This document shows, in pieces, positions 25,560-35,733 of a stretch of DNA of 64,000 bases. Both the position numbers and the translations under genes were made by a program. Where the stretch lies: the NCBI RefSeq assembly GCF_000265245.1, contig NZ_AJKS02000005.1:62001-126000 (forward strand). The letters run 5' to 3'. This stretch comes from Halomonas smyrnensis AAD6. Lineage in GTDB: Bacteria; Pseudomonadota; Gammaproteobacteria; Pseudomonadales; Halomonadaceae. A model generated the notes under the pieces. The model was not told the origin of the DNA, did not search any database, and saw only the letters and a list, made by a program, of their open reading frames with translations. How positions within the stretch are numbered: position 1 is the stretch's first letter; every line of letters starts with the position of its first letter.

Positions 25560-26654
25560 TCAGGGTCCGCCGAAGTCGGCGGGCAGGCCCAGGAAGTTCT
25601 GGATGATGAAGAAGTGATCCTCGAACAGCGCGTCGGGTTCGAGGTCGGCCAGCGGCACCCAGCGGGCGTGGTCGCCGCCCTTGACCGGCTTGAGCTGCGG
25701 CAGCTGCTGTTCCGGGCGCAGGGCGAAGTAGAAGGCTTCCGCCAAGGTGCGCCCCCGCCAGCTGCGATGCGGCTCGTCGAACAGCCGCTGCCCGCGCAGT
25801 GACCCCTTCAGCACCGGCTCCGGCACCTTGAGCCGCACCCGTTCGCGCAGCTCGCGCAGGCAGGCATCCAGCAGCCGCTCCTGAGGACTGATGAAGCCGC
25901 CGGGCAGGGCATAGAGCCCCTTGCCGGGCGCCGCGGTGCGCTTGACCAGCAGCACGTGCCCCGACTGGACCACCACCGCGCAGGCGGTGACGAACACCGG
26001 CGGGTAGGGCGCCTGGGCCCAGGCCTGTCGGTACTGCTCCAGCAGCCCCTGTTCCTCCACCAGCTGCTCGAAGGCCTCGGTCTCGAGGAACCCCTTGAGG
26101 CTGTCCACCACGCCCGGCGGCAGGTCATGCGAGGCGCCGGCGCTGGCGTAGTCTGCCGCGGCGATCGACGAGCGAAACAGTCGCTCGCGGATCTGGCTGG
26201 CGGAGATGCCCTCGACCATCGGCACGCTGACCGACTCCCACTGGGGGAAGAGCGACAGGTAGTAGCTGGACTGGCCCCGGCTGGCGCCGATCAGGCCGAT
26301 GCGCGGCAGGCGCGCATGGCTCGGCGCGGCGATGTCGCGCACCTTGCGCTGCACGTCGCGGACCCAGACGTCGTTGTTGTAGAGCGCATCGAGCAACGGC
26401 ACGATCTCGAGCCGGGCGTTGTCGTCGGCGTCGAAGGCACTTCGCAGCATCCGGCGGCGCTCGTTGAAGCGCCACGGATTGCGCAGCGAGCGCGCCTGCC
26501 AGGCCGACCCGACCAGCACGATCACCTGCCGGGCCCGCTTGAGCGCCTCGTGGATCACCGCCAGATGCCCCAGGTGCGGGGGCTGGAAGCGGCCGATGAA
26601 GACCAGGCAGTCGAAGTCGGGGGAGGACGTCTCGGCGTCCGGCGGCGGACACAT
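25560..26654 (-). CDS. Bifunctional NMN adenylyltransferase/Nudix protein
   Basis: A 364-residue fusion of the Synechocystis slr0787 type. The N-terminal nucleotidyltransferase has GRFQPPHLGH (21-30), with the HxGH motif, and ISASQIRERL (150-159); it should make NAD from NMN and ATP. The C-terminal Nudix domain (about 218-364) has the box starting at G253 and E259, but where the consensus reads REUxEExGU this protein has R-E-L-R-E-R-V-R-L (267-275): the last catalytic Glu and the Gly are both Arg. The hydrolase half may be inactive or altered. Start MCPPPDAE follows GGAG; longer in-frame starts exist. Confidence 0.88.
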   Translation of the reverse strand: MCPPPDAETSSPDFDCLVFIGRFQPPHLGHLAVIHEALKRARQVIVLVGSAWQARSLRNPWRFNERRRMLRSAFDADDNARLEIVPLLDALYNNDVWVRDVQRKVRDIAAPSHARLPRIGLIGASRGQSSYYLSLFPQWESVSVPMVEGISASQIRERLFRSSIAAADYASAGASHDLPPGVVDSLKGFLETEAFEQLVEEQGLLEQYRQAWAQAPYPPVFVTACAVVVQSGHVLLVKRTAAPGKGLYALPGGFISPQERLLDACLRELRERVRLKVPEPVLKGSLRGQRLFDEPHRSWRGRTLAEAFYFALRPEQQLPQLKPVKGGDHARWVPLADLEPDALFEDHFFIIQNFLGLPADFGGP

Positions 26655-26782
26655 GGCGGGGCTCCGGCGGGAAAAGGGCCCCATTATGGTGAGCCCCATG
26701 AAGCCGTGCAATGCTAATGCTCGTGACGACCGGGGGGCTCCGGTATGCTGAAGCGGCAAGGGACTGTGAAGGAGACATCGTG

Positions 26783-27892
26783 ATGTGGAGCCGTATCAAG
26801 CAGGTCGTACTCTTCTGGTGGGGCGTGACCCGCGATGCCGTCAAGCTGTGGGTCGAGCGCAACGCCTTCAGCTATGCCGGCTCGCTGGCCTTCTACACGC
26901 TGTTCTCGCTGGCGCCGACCATCATCATCGCGGTGACCGTCATCGGCCTGGTGCTGGGCGAGGAGGCCGCCCAGGGGCAGATCGTCGCCCAGCTCGAGGG
27001 CACCATGGGCACCGGCGCGGCCGAGGCCATCCAGAGCGCCGTGGCCCAGTCGCGCATCGAGGCCTCCGGCCTGTGGCCGACGCTGATGGGGATCGGCGCC
27101 ATGCTGGCCGGCGCGACCACCGTGTTCGGCCAGATGCAGTACTCGCTGAATACCCTGTGGGGTGTCACCGCTCACCCGAAGGCCAACAGCGTGCTGCTGC
27201 TGCTGAAGAAGCGCACCCTGTCGATGACGGTGGTACTGGCCATCGGCTTCATCCTGCTGGTGTCGCTGGTGCTGGGCGTGGCGGTCAAGTCGCTGCTGCA
27301 CGCGGCCAATGACCTGATGCCGTTCGTCGGCGCACTGACGGCGGCCATCGAGTTCCTGATCTCCCTGGCGCTGGTCGGCGCCCTGTTTGCGACCATCTTC
27401 CGGGTGCTGCCGGACGTGCTGCTGAGCTGGCGCGACGTGCTGGTGGGGGCCGTGGTCACCGCGCTGCTGTTCGCCGTGGGTCGCAGCGCCATCGCCACCT
27501 ACCTGGCCTACACCGCCACCGCGTCCACCTACGGCGCGGCGGGCTCGGTGGTGGTCGTGCTGCTGTGGGTCTACTACAGCTCGCTGATCCTGCTGTTCGG
27601 CGCCGCCTTCACCAAGAGCCTGCTGCTGGCGCGGGGCGGCAAGGTGATCCCGCGCAATACCGCCGTGCTGGTGCATCACGAGCTGGTCGAGGACGAATCC
27701 CGGGACGAGACCGCGACCAACGGCCAGCGGTGGTGGCCCGGCCGCCACCGGGACGACGCGTCGCCCCACGAGGCGGCCGATGACACGCCCGCTGGCGAAC
27801 CTGCCAGCGCATCATCCCGCGCCGAGGCGAGCTCGGAGGACGCCGATGGCGCCACCGGCGATTCGGAGCCCCGTCCCCCTTCGGCTCGCTGA
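26783..27892 (+). CDS. YihY/BrkB family inner-membrane protein
   Basis: A 369-residue polytopic membrane protein of the YihY (UPF0761)/BrkB family, once mislabelled ribonuclease BN. About six membrane segments lie between residues 25 and 290. Family signatures are NAFSYAGSLAFYTLFSLAPT, the G-x2-Tx2FGQMQYSLNTLW region and TYGAAGSVVVVLLWVYYSSLILLFGAAF. The C-terminal 80 residues are a hydrophilic, acidic and low-complexity tail (EDESRDETA, ASSRAEASSEDADG), which is a halophile-like extension. Function unproven. Start ATG at 26783 follows GGAG. Confidence 0.85.
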   Translation: MWSRIKQVVLFWWGVTRDAVKLWVERNAFSYAGSLAFYTLFSLAPTIIIAVTVIGLVLGEEAAQGQIVAQLEGTMGTGAAEAIQSAVAQSRIEASGLWPTLMGIGAMLAGATTVFGQMQYSLNTLWGVTAHPKANSVLLLLKKRTLSMTVVLAIGFILLVSLVLGVAVKSLLHAANDLMPFVGALTAAIEFLISLALVGALFATIFRVLPDVLLSWRDVLVGAVVTALLFAVGRSAIATYLAYTATASTYGAAGSVVVVLLWVYYSSLILLFGAAFTKSLLLARGGKVIPRNTAVLVHHELVEDESRDETATNGQRWWPGRHRDDASPHEAADDTPAGEPASASSRAEASSEDADGATGDSEPRPPSAR

Positions 27893-27895
27893 GCC

Positions 27896-28951
27896 TCAGC
27901 CGCCGGTCTCGAAGCGCTCCCGGGCCATGTCGTCGGCGACCGGGGCCGGGCTGCGGCCTTCCTGCGCGGCCCTGGCGAAGATCTCGTCCAGGGTCGTGCC
28001 GATCCCGGCGATATGCGCCATCACCGCCTCGGGGCGGGCGTCGTCGCGGCGCTGCCAGGCGATCTCGATCACGCCGCCGGCATTGGCCACGTAGTCGGGC
28101 GTGTAGAGAATGCCGCGGGCCAGCAGCTGGTCTGCCACCTCGGGGCTGGCCAGCTGATTGTTGGCCGCACCGCACACCACCCGCGCCTTGAGGCGCCTCA
28201 CCACTTCCGGCGTCAGCGCCGCGCCCATGGCGCAGGGGGCGAAGACGTCCACCTCGGCATCGACGATGGCCTCGGGGGCCACGGTGTCGGCGTCGAGCTC
28301 CCTGGCCAGACGGGCCACGGCGTCGCGATCGACGTCGGCCAGCACCAGCCGGGCGCCGGCATCGTGCAGCCGCCGGGCCAGGCGACCGCCGACGTGTCCG
28401 ACGCCCTGGAGGGCGATGCGCAACCCGGCGAGCTGATCCTCGGATTCCGCCCGGCCGAGGCCGTGGTAGATGGCGCTCTGCATGGCATGGAAGACGCCGA
28501 GGGCGGTCCAGGGCGAGGGATCGCCGGAGGCCCCGTCTCGGCCGAGCCCGCCGACGTGCTCGGTGGCCTCTGCGATGACGTGCATGTCCGCCTCGTCGGA
28601 GCCGGCGTCCTCGGCGGTGATGTAGCGCCCGCCCAGCGAGTCGATCAGTCGGCCCATGGCCTGCAATAACTCGGGCGCCTTGTCGCGCCGCGGGTCGGCG
28701 ATGATCACCGCCTTGCCGCCGCCCAGCGGCAGATCGGCCAGCGCCGACTTGTAGGTCATGCCGCGGGACAGCCGCAGCACGTCGGTGAGGGCGTCGGCCT
28801 CGCTGGCGTAGGGATAGATGCGCAGCCCGCCCAGCGCGGGGCCGCGGGTGGTGTCGTGGATGGCGATGATGGCGCGCAGGCCGCTGGCCGTGTCGCAGCC
28901 GTGGATGACCTGCAGATGATGGTCGAAGTCGGGATGATCGAAGACCGGCAT
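27896..28951 (-). CDS. Leucine dehydrogenase (Glu/Leu/Phe/Val dehydrogenase family)
   Basis: A 351-residue NAD-dependent branched-chain amino acid dehydrogenase. K68 in GMTYKSA and the catalytic K80 in LPLGGGKAVII match leucine dehydrogenase; GDPSPWTALGVFHAM and the Rossmann motif LQGVGHVGG follow. CAMGAALT, CGAANNQL and YVANAGGVIEI complete the C-terminal domain. It deaminates L-leucine, valine or isoleucine to keto acids, or runs in reverse. GGGAG precedes the ATG. It is convergent with the YihY gene, only 3 bp apart, with no terminator between. Confidence 0.92.
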   Translation of the reverse strand: MPVFDHPDFDHHLQVIHGCDTASGLRAIIAIHDTTRGPALGGLRIYPYASEADALTDVLRLSRGMTYKSALADLPLGGGKAVIIADPRRDKAPELLQAMGRLIDSLGGRYITAEDAGSDEADMHVIAEATEHVGGLGRDGASGDPSPWTALGVFHAMQSAIYHGLGRAESEDQLAGLRIALQGVGHVGGRLARRLHDAGARLVLADVDRDAVARLARELDADTVAPEAIVDAEVDVFAPCAMGAALTPEVVRRLKARVVCGAANNQLASPEVADQLLARGILYTPDYVANAGGVIEIAWQRRDDARPEAVMAHIAGIGTTLDEIFARAAQEGRSPAPVADDMARERFETGG

Positions 28952-29081
28952 GAGGCGTCTCCCTTATGAGGAAACCGGGGCAGCGAGGCGGCGCCGCGAG
29001 GCTTGTGGCCGCGCAAACGCCGATGTCACCCTGTAGATTAGGACATCATCATCGCCAACCGCTCACCACAGGAGGCGTCGT

Positions 29082-29363
29082 ATGCAGATTCATGCCATCA
29101 AGGCGCGCGTCAGCGGCCGCGTCCAGGGCGTCTGGTATCGCCGCGCCACCCAGGAGCGCGCGAGGCAGGCCGGGGTGACCGGCTACGCCATCAATCTGGC
29201 CGACGGCCGCGTGGAGGTGCTGCTGTGCGGGGCGCGGGAGGACGTCGAGGCCGTGACGGTCTGGCTGTGGCAGGGGCCGCCGAACGCCGAGGTCACCAGC
29301 GTCGAGTCCGAGGAGATCGCGCTGGCGGAGGGGGAGGCGCCGGGCGCCTTCACCACCGGCTGA
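29082..29363 (+). CDS. Acylphosphatase
   Basis: A 93-residue acylphosphatase that hydrolyses carboxyl-phosphate bonds. The phosphate-binding loop VSGRVQGVWYRR contains the catalytic arginine, and the catalytic asparagine is in GYAINLADGRVEV. Length and both motifs fit the family. GGAGG lies upstream of the ATG. Monocistronic, divergent from leucine dehydrogenase and convergent with the nucleoside hydrolase gene. Confidence 0.93.
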   Translation: MQIHAIKARVSGRVQGVWYRRATQERARQAGVTGYAINLADGRVEVLLCGAREDVEAVTVWLWQGPPNAEVTSVESEEIALAEGEAPGAFTTG

Positions 29364-29413
29364 CGGCGCCACGAACGAGACGCGGTGTCGTACGGCTTCG
29401 CGATGCCCGCGAA

Positions 29414-30355
29414 TCAGGCGAGGGTCTCGGTGATCCACTCGACCACGGCTTCGCCGTCGACCCCCAGGCAGACGTCGGCCAGCGGCGTCTGCGACCAGCG
29501 CGGGGCGATGAACTCGCGGCCCTCGGACGCGAACAGGGTCTGTCCCTCCGCCGGGCCCTCGGTGGCCACGTTGAGATGGCCGCTGGCGACGGTGAACAGC
29601 TCCGGACGCACCAGCCAGGCCAGGGCCAGGCTGTCGTGCGGGCAGCAGCCGTCGATGCCCAGCGCGCCCTGGTAGAACTCGCGGTAGAAGGCGTAGCTGC
29701 CGGCCAGCACCTCGCCCAGCTTGCCCTGGCCGGCGGCGATGCGTTCCATGTGCTGCGGCGCCAGCACGCAGCGATGGGTGACGTCGAGGCCGACCAGGGT
29801 CAGCGGCCAGCCGGCGGTCAGCACCCGCTGGGCGGCGTGCGGGTCGTTGAAGATGTTGGCCTCGGCCACCGGGGTGACGTTGCCGCCTTCCCTGATCGAG
29901 CCGCCCATCACCACCACGCGCTTGACCCGCTCGGTGATGCTCGGGTCGATCTGCAGCGCCGCGGCCAGGTTGCCGAGCGGCCCCACGGCCACCAGCGACA
30001 CCTCGCCGGGGCGGGTGTTGACGGTATCGACGATGAACTGCGCCGCGTTGCGGGCGTCGGCCTGACCGGTCACCGCCGGCAGGTCGATGTCGCCGAGGCC
30101 GTTGGCGCCGTGGATGTGTGCCGGTGCCGGGTGGCGCGGCTTGACCATCGGCACCGCCGCGCCCTGGGCCACCGGGATGCGCTGGCCGGCCAGCTCGGAC
30201 AGCAGCAGCGCGTTGTGGGTGGCGGTCTCCACGTCGACGTTGCCGAAGGTGGTGGTCATGCCCAGCAGCTCGATGTCGGGATGGCGCAGGGCGATGGCGA
30301 TGGCCTGGGCGTCGTCGACGCCCGGATCGGTATCGAAGATGATCGGTTCTGACAT
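29414..30355 (-). CDS. Nucleoside hydrolase (inosine-uridine preferring family)
   Basis: A 313-residue Ca2+-dependent N-ribohydrolase that splits nucleosides into base and ribose. The signature DTDPGVDDAQAI (8-19) supplies the calcium-binding aspartates; TTTFGNVDVETATHNALLL, VAVGPLGNLAAAL and VVMGGS follow, with the C-terminal CCPHDSLALAWL. Substrate preference cannot be fixed from sequence. It is the second gene after ribokinase, 20 bp behind it, so released ribose can be phosphorylated by the product of the first gene. ATG follows GAGGA. Confidence 0.9.
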   Translation of the reverse strand: MSEPIIFDTDPGVDDAQAIAIALRHPDIELLGMTTTFGNVDVETATHNALLLSELAGQRIPVAQGAAVPMVKPRHPAPAHIHGANGLGDIDLPAVTGQADARNAAQFIVDTVNTRPGEVSLVAVGPLGNLAAALQIDPSITERVKRVVVMGGSIREGGNVTPVAEANIFNDPHAAQRVLTAGWPLTLVGLDVTHRCVLAPQHMERIAAGQGKLGEVLAGSYAFYREFYQGALGIDGCCPHDSLALAWLVRPELFTVASGHLNVATEGPAEGQTLFASEGREFIAPRWSQTPLADVCLGVDGEAVVEWITETLA

Positions 30356-30375
30356 GGCGTCCTCGGCGGTCGGGT

Positions 30376-31290
30376 TCAGGGAGTATTCGGGGTCTGAGTC
30401 TGGCGCTGCCACCGGGCCACCTCGGCGGCCTCGGGAATGCTCTCGGCCGCGCCGGAGCGCTGCACGCCCAGGGCGGCGGCGGCGGCGGCCCGTTCCAGGC
30501 AGGCCTCGGGCCCTTCGCCGTCCTGCAGCGCCGCCAGATAGTAGCCGATGAAGGTGTCGCCGGCGGCAGTGGTGTCGACCGGGGTGACCGGCATCGGCGG
30601 CTGGAAGTGGCGCGTCTCGCCGACCTGATACCAGGCGCCGTCGCCGCCCAGGGTCAGCACGGTCTCGGTGGCCGGCAGGCGGCTGGCCAGGGCATCGAGC
30701 AGGGCAGAGGCGGCGCTGCCGGCGGGCAGGCCGGTGAGCATCTCCGCCTCGCTGCGATTGACGAACAGCAGCCGGCAGGCCTCCAGCGGCAGCTCGGCGG
30801 CGTCGGCGGTCATCGGCGCCGGGTTGAAGGCGATATGCAGCCCGCGCTCGCGCGCCGCCTCGAACAGATAGGGCAGGGCGATACATTCGTTCTGGGCCAG
30901 CAGCCAGTCGCCGGGCCTGGCCTCGGCCAGTCGCGCATCCAGCGCCGCCTCGGTGAAGCCATGGTTGGCGCCGGGGAACAGCAGGATGGCGTTCTCGCCG
31001 GCATCGTCGACCTGGATGATGGCGTGGCCGCTGGGCTCATCCACCAGTTCGACGCTGTCGACGCCGACCCCGGAGGCCTCGAGCAGGTCGCGTGCCCAGG
31101 CGTCCTGCCGGCCCAGGCGGCCCCAGTGGCGCACCTGACCCCCGGCACGGGCCATGGCCAGCGACTGGTTGGCGCCCTTGCCGCCGAGCCCGACGCGGTA
31201 GCCGTGGCTGGTGAGGGTTTCGCCGGGCGTGACCAGGTGGGGAACGCGATAGATATGGTCGAGATTGATCGACCCGAAGTTGTGCAGCAT
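30376..31290 (-). CDS. rbsK: Ribokinase (PfkB family)
   Basis: A 304-residue PfkB-family sugar kinase, most like ribokinase, making ribose-5-phosphate. Signature 1 is GLGGKGANQSLAMARAGG (about 35-52); signature 2 is DTTAAGDTFIGYY near 240, with the catalytic aspartate in AAGD. The N-terminus MLHNFGSINLDHIY places the usual G-S-x-N-x-D motif, so the start at 31290 is preferred to an upstream ATG at 31389 that adds 33 unrelated residues. Paired with the nucleoside hydrolase, it suggests nucleoside ribose salvage; no ribose ABC transporter genes are adjacent. Confidence 0.88.
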   Translation of the reverse strand: MLHNFGSINLDHIYRVPHLVTPGETLTSHGYRVGLGGKGANQSLAMARAGGQVRHWGRLGRQDAWARDLLEASGVGVDSVELVDEPSGHAIIQVDDAGENAILLFPGANHGFTEAALDARLAEARPGDWLLAQNECIALPYLFEAARERGLHIAFNPAPMTADAAELPLEACRLLFVNRSEAEMLTGLPAGSAASALLDALASRLPATETVLTLGGDGAWYQVGETRHFQPPMPVTPVDTTAAGDTFIGYYLAALQDGEGPEACLERAAAAAALGVQRSGAAESIPEAAEVARWQRQTQTPNTP

Positions 31291-31447
31291 GCCGTCATCC
31301 GGATGAAGGGGCTTGGGGAAACGATACCGGCGAGAGTATCGGGGGCCAGAGCGACCTTCGCAAGCCCGGACCGAGACCCAACACCACATTTATACCGTTA
31401 TCTTTCTTACTTGAACCGCCAGGCAAGGCCCGACGGTATGAGAGTCT

Positions 31448-32380
31448 TCAGTCGCGGAGGGGGCGCGTGAGGTTGTCCGCGGTAAGCGCGACGATGCGCT
31501 GGCGGGCCTCGGGGCTGATCCAGGCGCTGTGGGGCGTCACGATCAGGTTGAGCGGCTCGCTCAGGGCATCGATCAGCGGATGGCCGTCACGCGGCGGCTC
31601 CTCGGGCAGCACGTCGACGGCGAGCCCGCCGAGCCGGCCCTCGCGCAGGGCCTCGAGCGACGCGATCTCGTCGATCATCCCGCCACGGGCACAGTTGACC
31701 AGCAGTGCCGACGGCTTGAGCGTCGCCAGCAAGTCGGCGTCGACCAGGTGCCGGCTGGCCTCGGTGAGCGGGCAGTGCAGGCTGATGGCATCGGCGGTGG
31801 GAGCGAGCTCGGCGAGGGTGGGGCGGGCATCCTGCTCGGCCCCGGGGCGCGCGGCGAAGATGACCTCCATGCCGAAGGCGCCGGCGAGCTCGCCGACCCG
31901 GGTGCCGAGCTCGCCCTGGCCGACGATGACCAGACGCTTGCCCTCGAGCTGCAGGGTGGTGTGATCCATCAGGCAGAAGAAGGGGCTGTCTCCCCAACGG
32001 CCCTCGGCCACGTCGCGCTGGTAACGGCGCAGACGGCCGGCCAGGGCCAGCAGCTGCATCATCGTGTGCTGCGCCACGCTGGCCGTGCCGTAGGCGGAGA
32101 CGTTGCGCACCACGATGCCGCGGCGCTCGGCTTCGTCCATGGCGATGTTGTTGGTGCCGGTGGCCAGCACGCAGATCAGCCTGAGGTCGGGCAGGGCGGC
32201 CAGGGCGTCGGCGTCGAGCACCACCTTGTTGACGATGGCCACCTGGGCGCCGGCGAGCCGGGCGACGGCCTCGTCGCACTCGGTGAAGGCATGGACGTCG
32301 AGGCGGGACACCCGCTCGCGGATCGGCGTCAGGTTGATATCGTCGCCGAGGCTGGCGGCGTCGAGAATCACGGCATGCAT
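31448..32380 (-). CDS. D-2-hydroxyacid dehydrogenase, glycerate/hydroxypyruvate reductase type
   Basis: A 310-residue NAD(P)-dependent dehydrogenase. The Rossmann motif is VIVGQGELG; the catalytic Arg is in NCARGGMID, the Glu in DVLPEEPP and the His in TPHSAW. The N-terminal pattern (VILDAASLGDDINL) and ATGTNNIAMDEAERRGI are those of HprA-type glycerate dehydrogenases, which reduce hydroxypyruvate or glyoxylate. ATG follows AAGGAAGA. Same strand as ribokinase but separated by 157 bp with a separate promoter-like region, so it is probably an independent unit. Confidence 0.87.
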   Translation of the reverse strand: MHAVILDAASLGDDINLTPIRERVSRLDVHAFTECDEAVARLAGAQVAIVNKVVLDADALAALPDLRLICVLATGTNNIAMDEAERRGIVVRNVSAYGTASVAQHTMMQLLALAGRLRRYQRDVAEGRWGDSPFFCLMDHTTLQLEGKRLVIVGQGELGTRVGELAGAFGMEVIFAARPGAEQDARPTLAELAPTADAISLHCPLTEASRHLVDADLLATLKPSALLVNCARGGMIDEIASLEALREGRLGGLAVDVLPEEPPRDGHPLIDALSEPLNLIVTPHSAWISPEARQRIVALTADNLTRPLRD

Positions 32381-32442
32381 GGCGGTCTTCCTTGTCGTTA
32401 GAGACGTCACCGCGGGGCTGGGCCTGGGGCCTGACGGCAGGC

Positions 32443-32448
32443 TATAAT
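32443..32448 (+). promoter_or_regulatory. Perfect -10 hexamer upstream of fmdB-aspS
   Basis: TATAAT lies 125 bases before the fmdB ATG in the divergent gap after the dehydrogenase gene. A convincing -35 hexamer is not visible. Confidence 0.3.
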
Positions 32449-32572
32449 GTCGGGCTTTCAGGGCAGGCCAGTGTTGGAATCTTCGCCGCCCGACCCTATA
32501 TCGCAGAACGTGTCGCGGGCCCGCTCGGTCCGCATCGCCCTCTGGGACGTCGTTACCGGGAGATATCGAACC

Positions 32573-32806
32573 ATGCCCATCTACGAATACGAGTGCAAGG
32601 CCTGTGGCCACCGCCTGGAGAAGCTGCAGAAGATCAGCGCCGCGCCGCTGACCGACTGCCCGGCCTGCGAACAGGCCGAGCTCGACCGCCTGGTCTCCGC
32701 GGCGGGTTTCCGCCTGGCGGGCAGCGGCTGGTACGAGACCGACTTCAAGTCCGGCAGCAAGAAGAACCTGGCCGGCGGCGGCGAGACGTCCGGGTCGGCG
32801 GCCTGA
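32573..32806 (+). CDS. FmdB/CxxC zinc-ribbon protein
   Basis: A 77-residue FmdB-family regulator-like protein. It begins MPIYEYECKACGHRLEKL and continues CPACEQAELDRLVSAAGF, giving the two CxxC pairs of a zinc ribbon, then a Gly/Ser-rich tail (SGSKKNLAGGG). Function is undetermined; in many proteobacteria it lies just before aspS, as here. GGGAG precedes the ATG at slightly long spacing. An upstream in-frame GTG would add 42 residues and is not favoured. Confidence 0.88.
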   Translation: MPIYEYECKACGHRLEKLQKISAAPLTDCPACEQAELDRLVSAAGFRLAGSGWYETDFKSGSKKNLAGGGETSGSAA

Positions 32807-32857
32807 CCGCGGTCGTCGCCTCCCCACACCATTTCACGCAACAGAACAGGATACGAC

Positions 32858-34639
<1,782 letters not shown>

Positions 34640-34660
34640 TCGGCGAGTCTCCCGTGATCG

Positions 34661-34693
34661 CACCGGCGCCCCTTGTGGCGCCGGTGTCGTTTC
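34661..34693 (+). terminator. Rho-independent terminator of aspS
   Basis: 10-bp arms CACCGGCGCC / GGCGCCGGTG around CCTTGT (34661-34686), followed by TCGTTTC. It separates aspS from yebC, so the downstream genes probably need their own promoter. Confidence 0.7.
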
Positions 34694-34723
34694 TGGGGGT
34701 AATAAAGCTTCAGCACTCGACCT

Positions 34724-34831
34724 GAGCACCGAGGACCAGCCGAAGCGAGGTTCTTTTGACAAGGATGTCAAAAGAAGCGCCCAGGGAAGGGTTTACCGCG
34801 TCCTCGTGAAGGCTGGTCGTCGGGAGGGCTC
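34724..34831. repeat. Nested palindromic intergenic element between aspS and yebC
   Basis: The core is a perfect inverted repeat with 11-base arms TTCTTTTGACA / TGTCAAAAGAA around AGGA (34751-34776). Outer near-matching arms follow: CGAGGACCAGCC (34730-34741) pairs with GGCTGGTCGTCG (34811-34822) with one mismatch. The whole element is about 108 bp and lies outside any gene. It looks like a mobile or dispersed palindromic repeat, or a structured leader of yebC. Confidence 0.45.
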
Positions 34832-34890
34832 ATCTGGCCGATGATTCAATCCGGTTTCCTGACTCACCGACGAGACACGAAGGAGGGAAT

Positions 34891-35643
34891 ATGGCCGGCC
34901 ATAGCAAATGGTCCAATATCAAGCATCGCAAGGCGGCTCAGGACGCCAAACGCGGCAAGATCTTCAACAAGCTGATCCGCGAGCTGACCGTGGCCGCGCG
35001 GCAGGGCGGCGGCGATCCCGAGGACAACCCGCGCCTGCGCGCCGCCATGGACAAGGCGCTCGGCAGCAACATGCCCAAGGACACCGTGCAGCGGGCGGTG
35101 GATCGCGGCGCCGGCAACACCGACGGCGATGCCATGGAGGAGGTGGTCTACGAGGGCTACGGCCCCGAAGGCGTGGCGGTGATGGTCGAGGCCATGACCG
35201 ATAACCGCAATCGAACTGTCTCCGAGGTGCGACACGCCTTCGGCAAGCATGGCGGCAACCTCGGCACCTCCGGCTCGGTGGCCTTCATGTTCCACAGGCA
35301 GGGGCGACTGACGCTGCGGGAAGGCGTCGACGAGGAGACGGCCATGGAGGCGACCCTGGCCGCCGAGCCAGAGGACATCGAGACCCTCGAGGACGGTCGC
35401 CTGGAGGTCGTCACCACCCCCGACAGCTTCGGCGCGGTCAAGGACGCCCTGGTCGAGGCGGGCATCGCGCCCGAGGCCAGCGACGTGGGGCTGTATCCCG
35501 ACAATTACACCCGCATCGACGACGCCGAGCTCGGCCGGCGCATCGTCGGGCTGGTCGACCGGCTCGAGGACCTGGACGATGTGCAGAATGTTTACACCAA
35601 TGCCGACTTCGATAATGCCATTCTCGAGGAACTGCATGATTGA
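34891..35643 (+). CDS. yebC: YebC/PmpR family DNA-binding protein
   Basis: A 250-residue YebC family protein, opening MAGHSKWSNIKHRKAAQDAKR and continuing FNKLIRELTVAAR, the family fingerprint. Members have been described as transcription regulators and, more recently, as helping ribosomes pass proline stretches. The middle (VMVEAMTDNRNRTVSEVRHAF, GSVAFMF) and the acidic C-terminus end ILEELHD. AAGGAGG precedes the ATG at 34891 with ideal spacing. It leads the yebC-ruvC-ruvAB order seen across gammaproteobacteria. Confidence 0.95.
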   Translation: MAGHSKWSNIKHRKAAQDAKRGKIFNKLIRELTVAARQGGGDPEDNPRLRAAMDKALGSNMPKDTVQRAVDRGAGNTDGDAMEEVVYEGYGPEGVAVMVEAMTDNRNRTVSEVRHAFGKHGGNLGTSGSVAFMFHRQGRLTLREGVDEETAMEATLAAEPEDIETLEDGRLEVVTTPDSFGAVKDALVEAGIAPEASDVGLYPDNYTRIDDAELGRRIVGLVDRLEDLDDVQNVYTNADFDNAILEELHD

Positions 35644-35655
35644 GACGGCACACCA

Positions 35656-35709
35656 ATGCGCTCTCGACCTGGCTCGGATGAGAGCCTGGAAGAGCTGCAT
35701 GATGACTGA
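35656..35709 (+). other. 17-codon frame repeating the YebC tail
   Basis: Between yebC and ruvC, a short frame from an ATG at 35656 ends in the residues SLEELHDD before a TGA. This repeats the last six residues of YebC (LEELHD) with different codons, although nine bases (CTGCATGAT) are identical. No ribosome binding site is obvious. It may be the remnant of an older or alternative yebC 3' end. Confidence 0.3.
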
Positions 35710-35733
35710 TCATTTCACGACGAGAGAGCGCCC

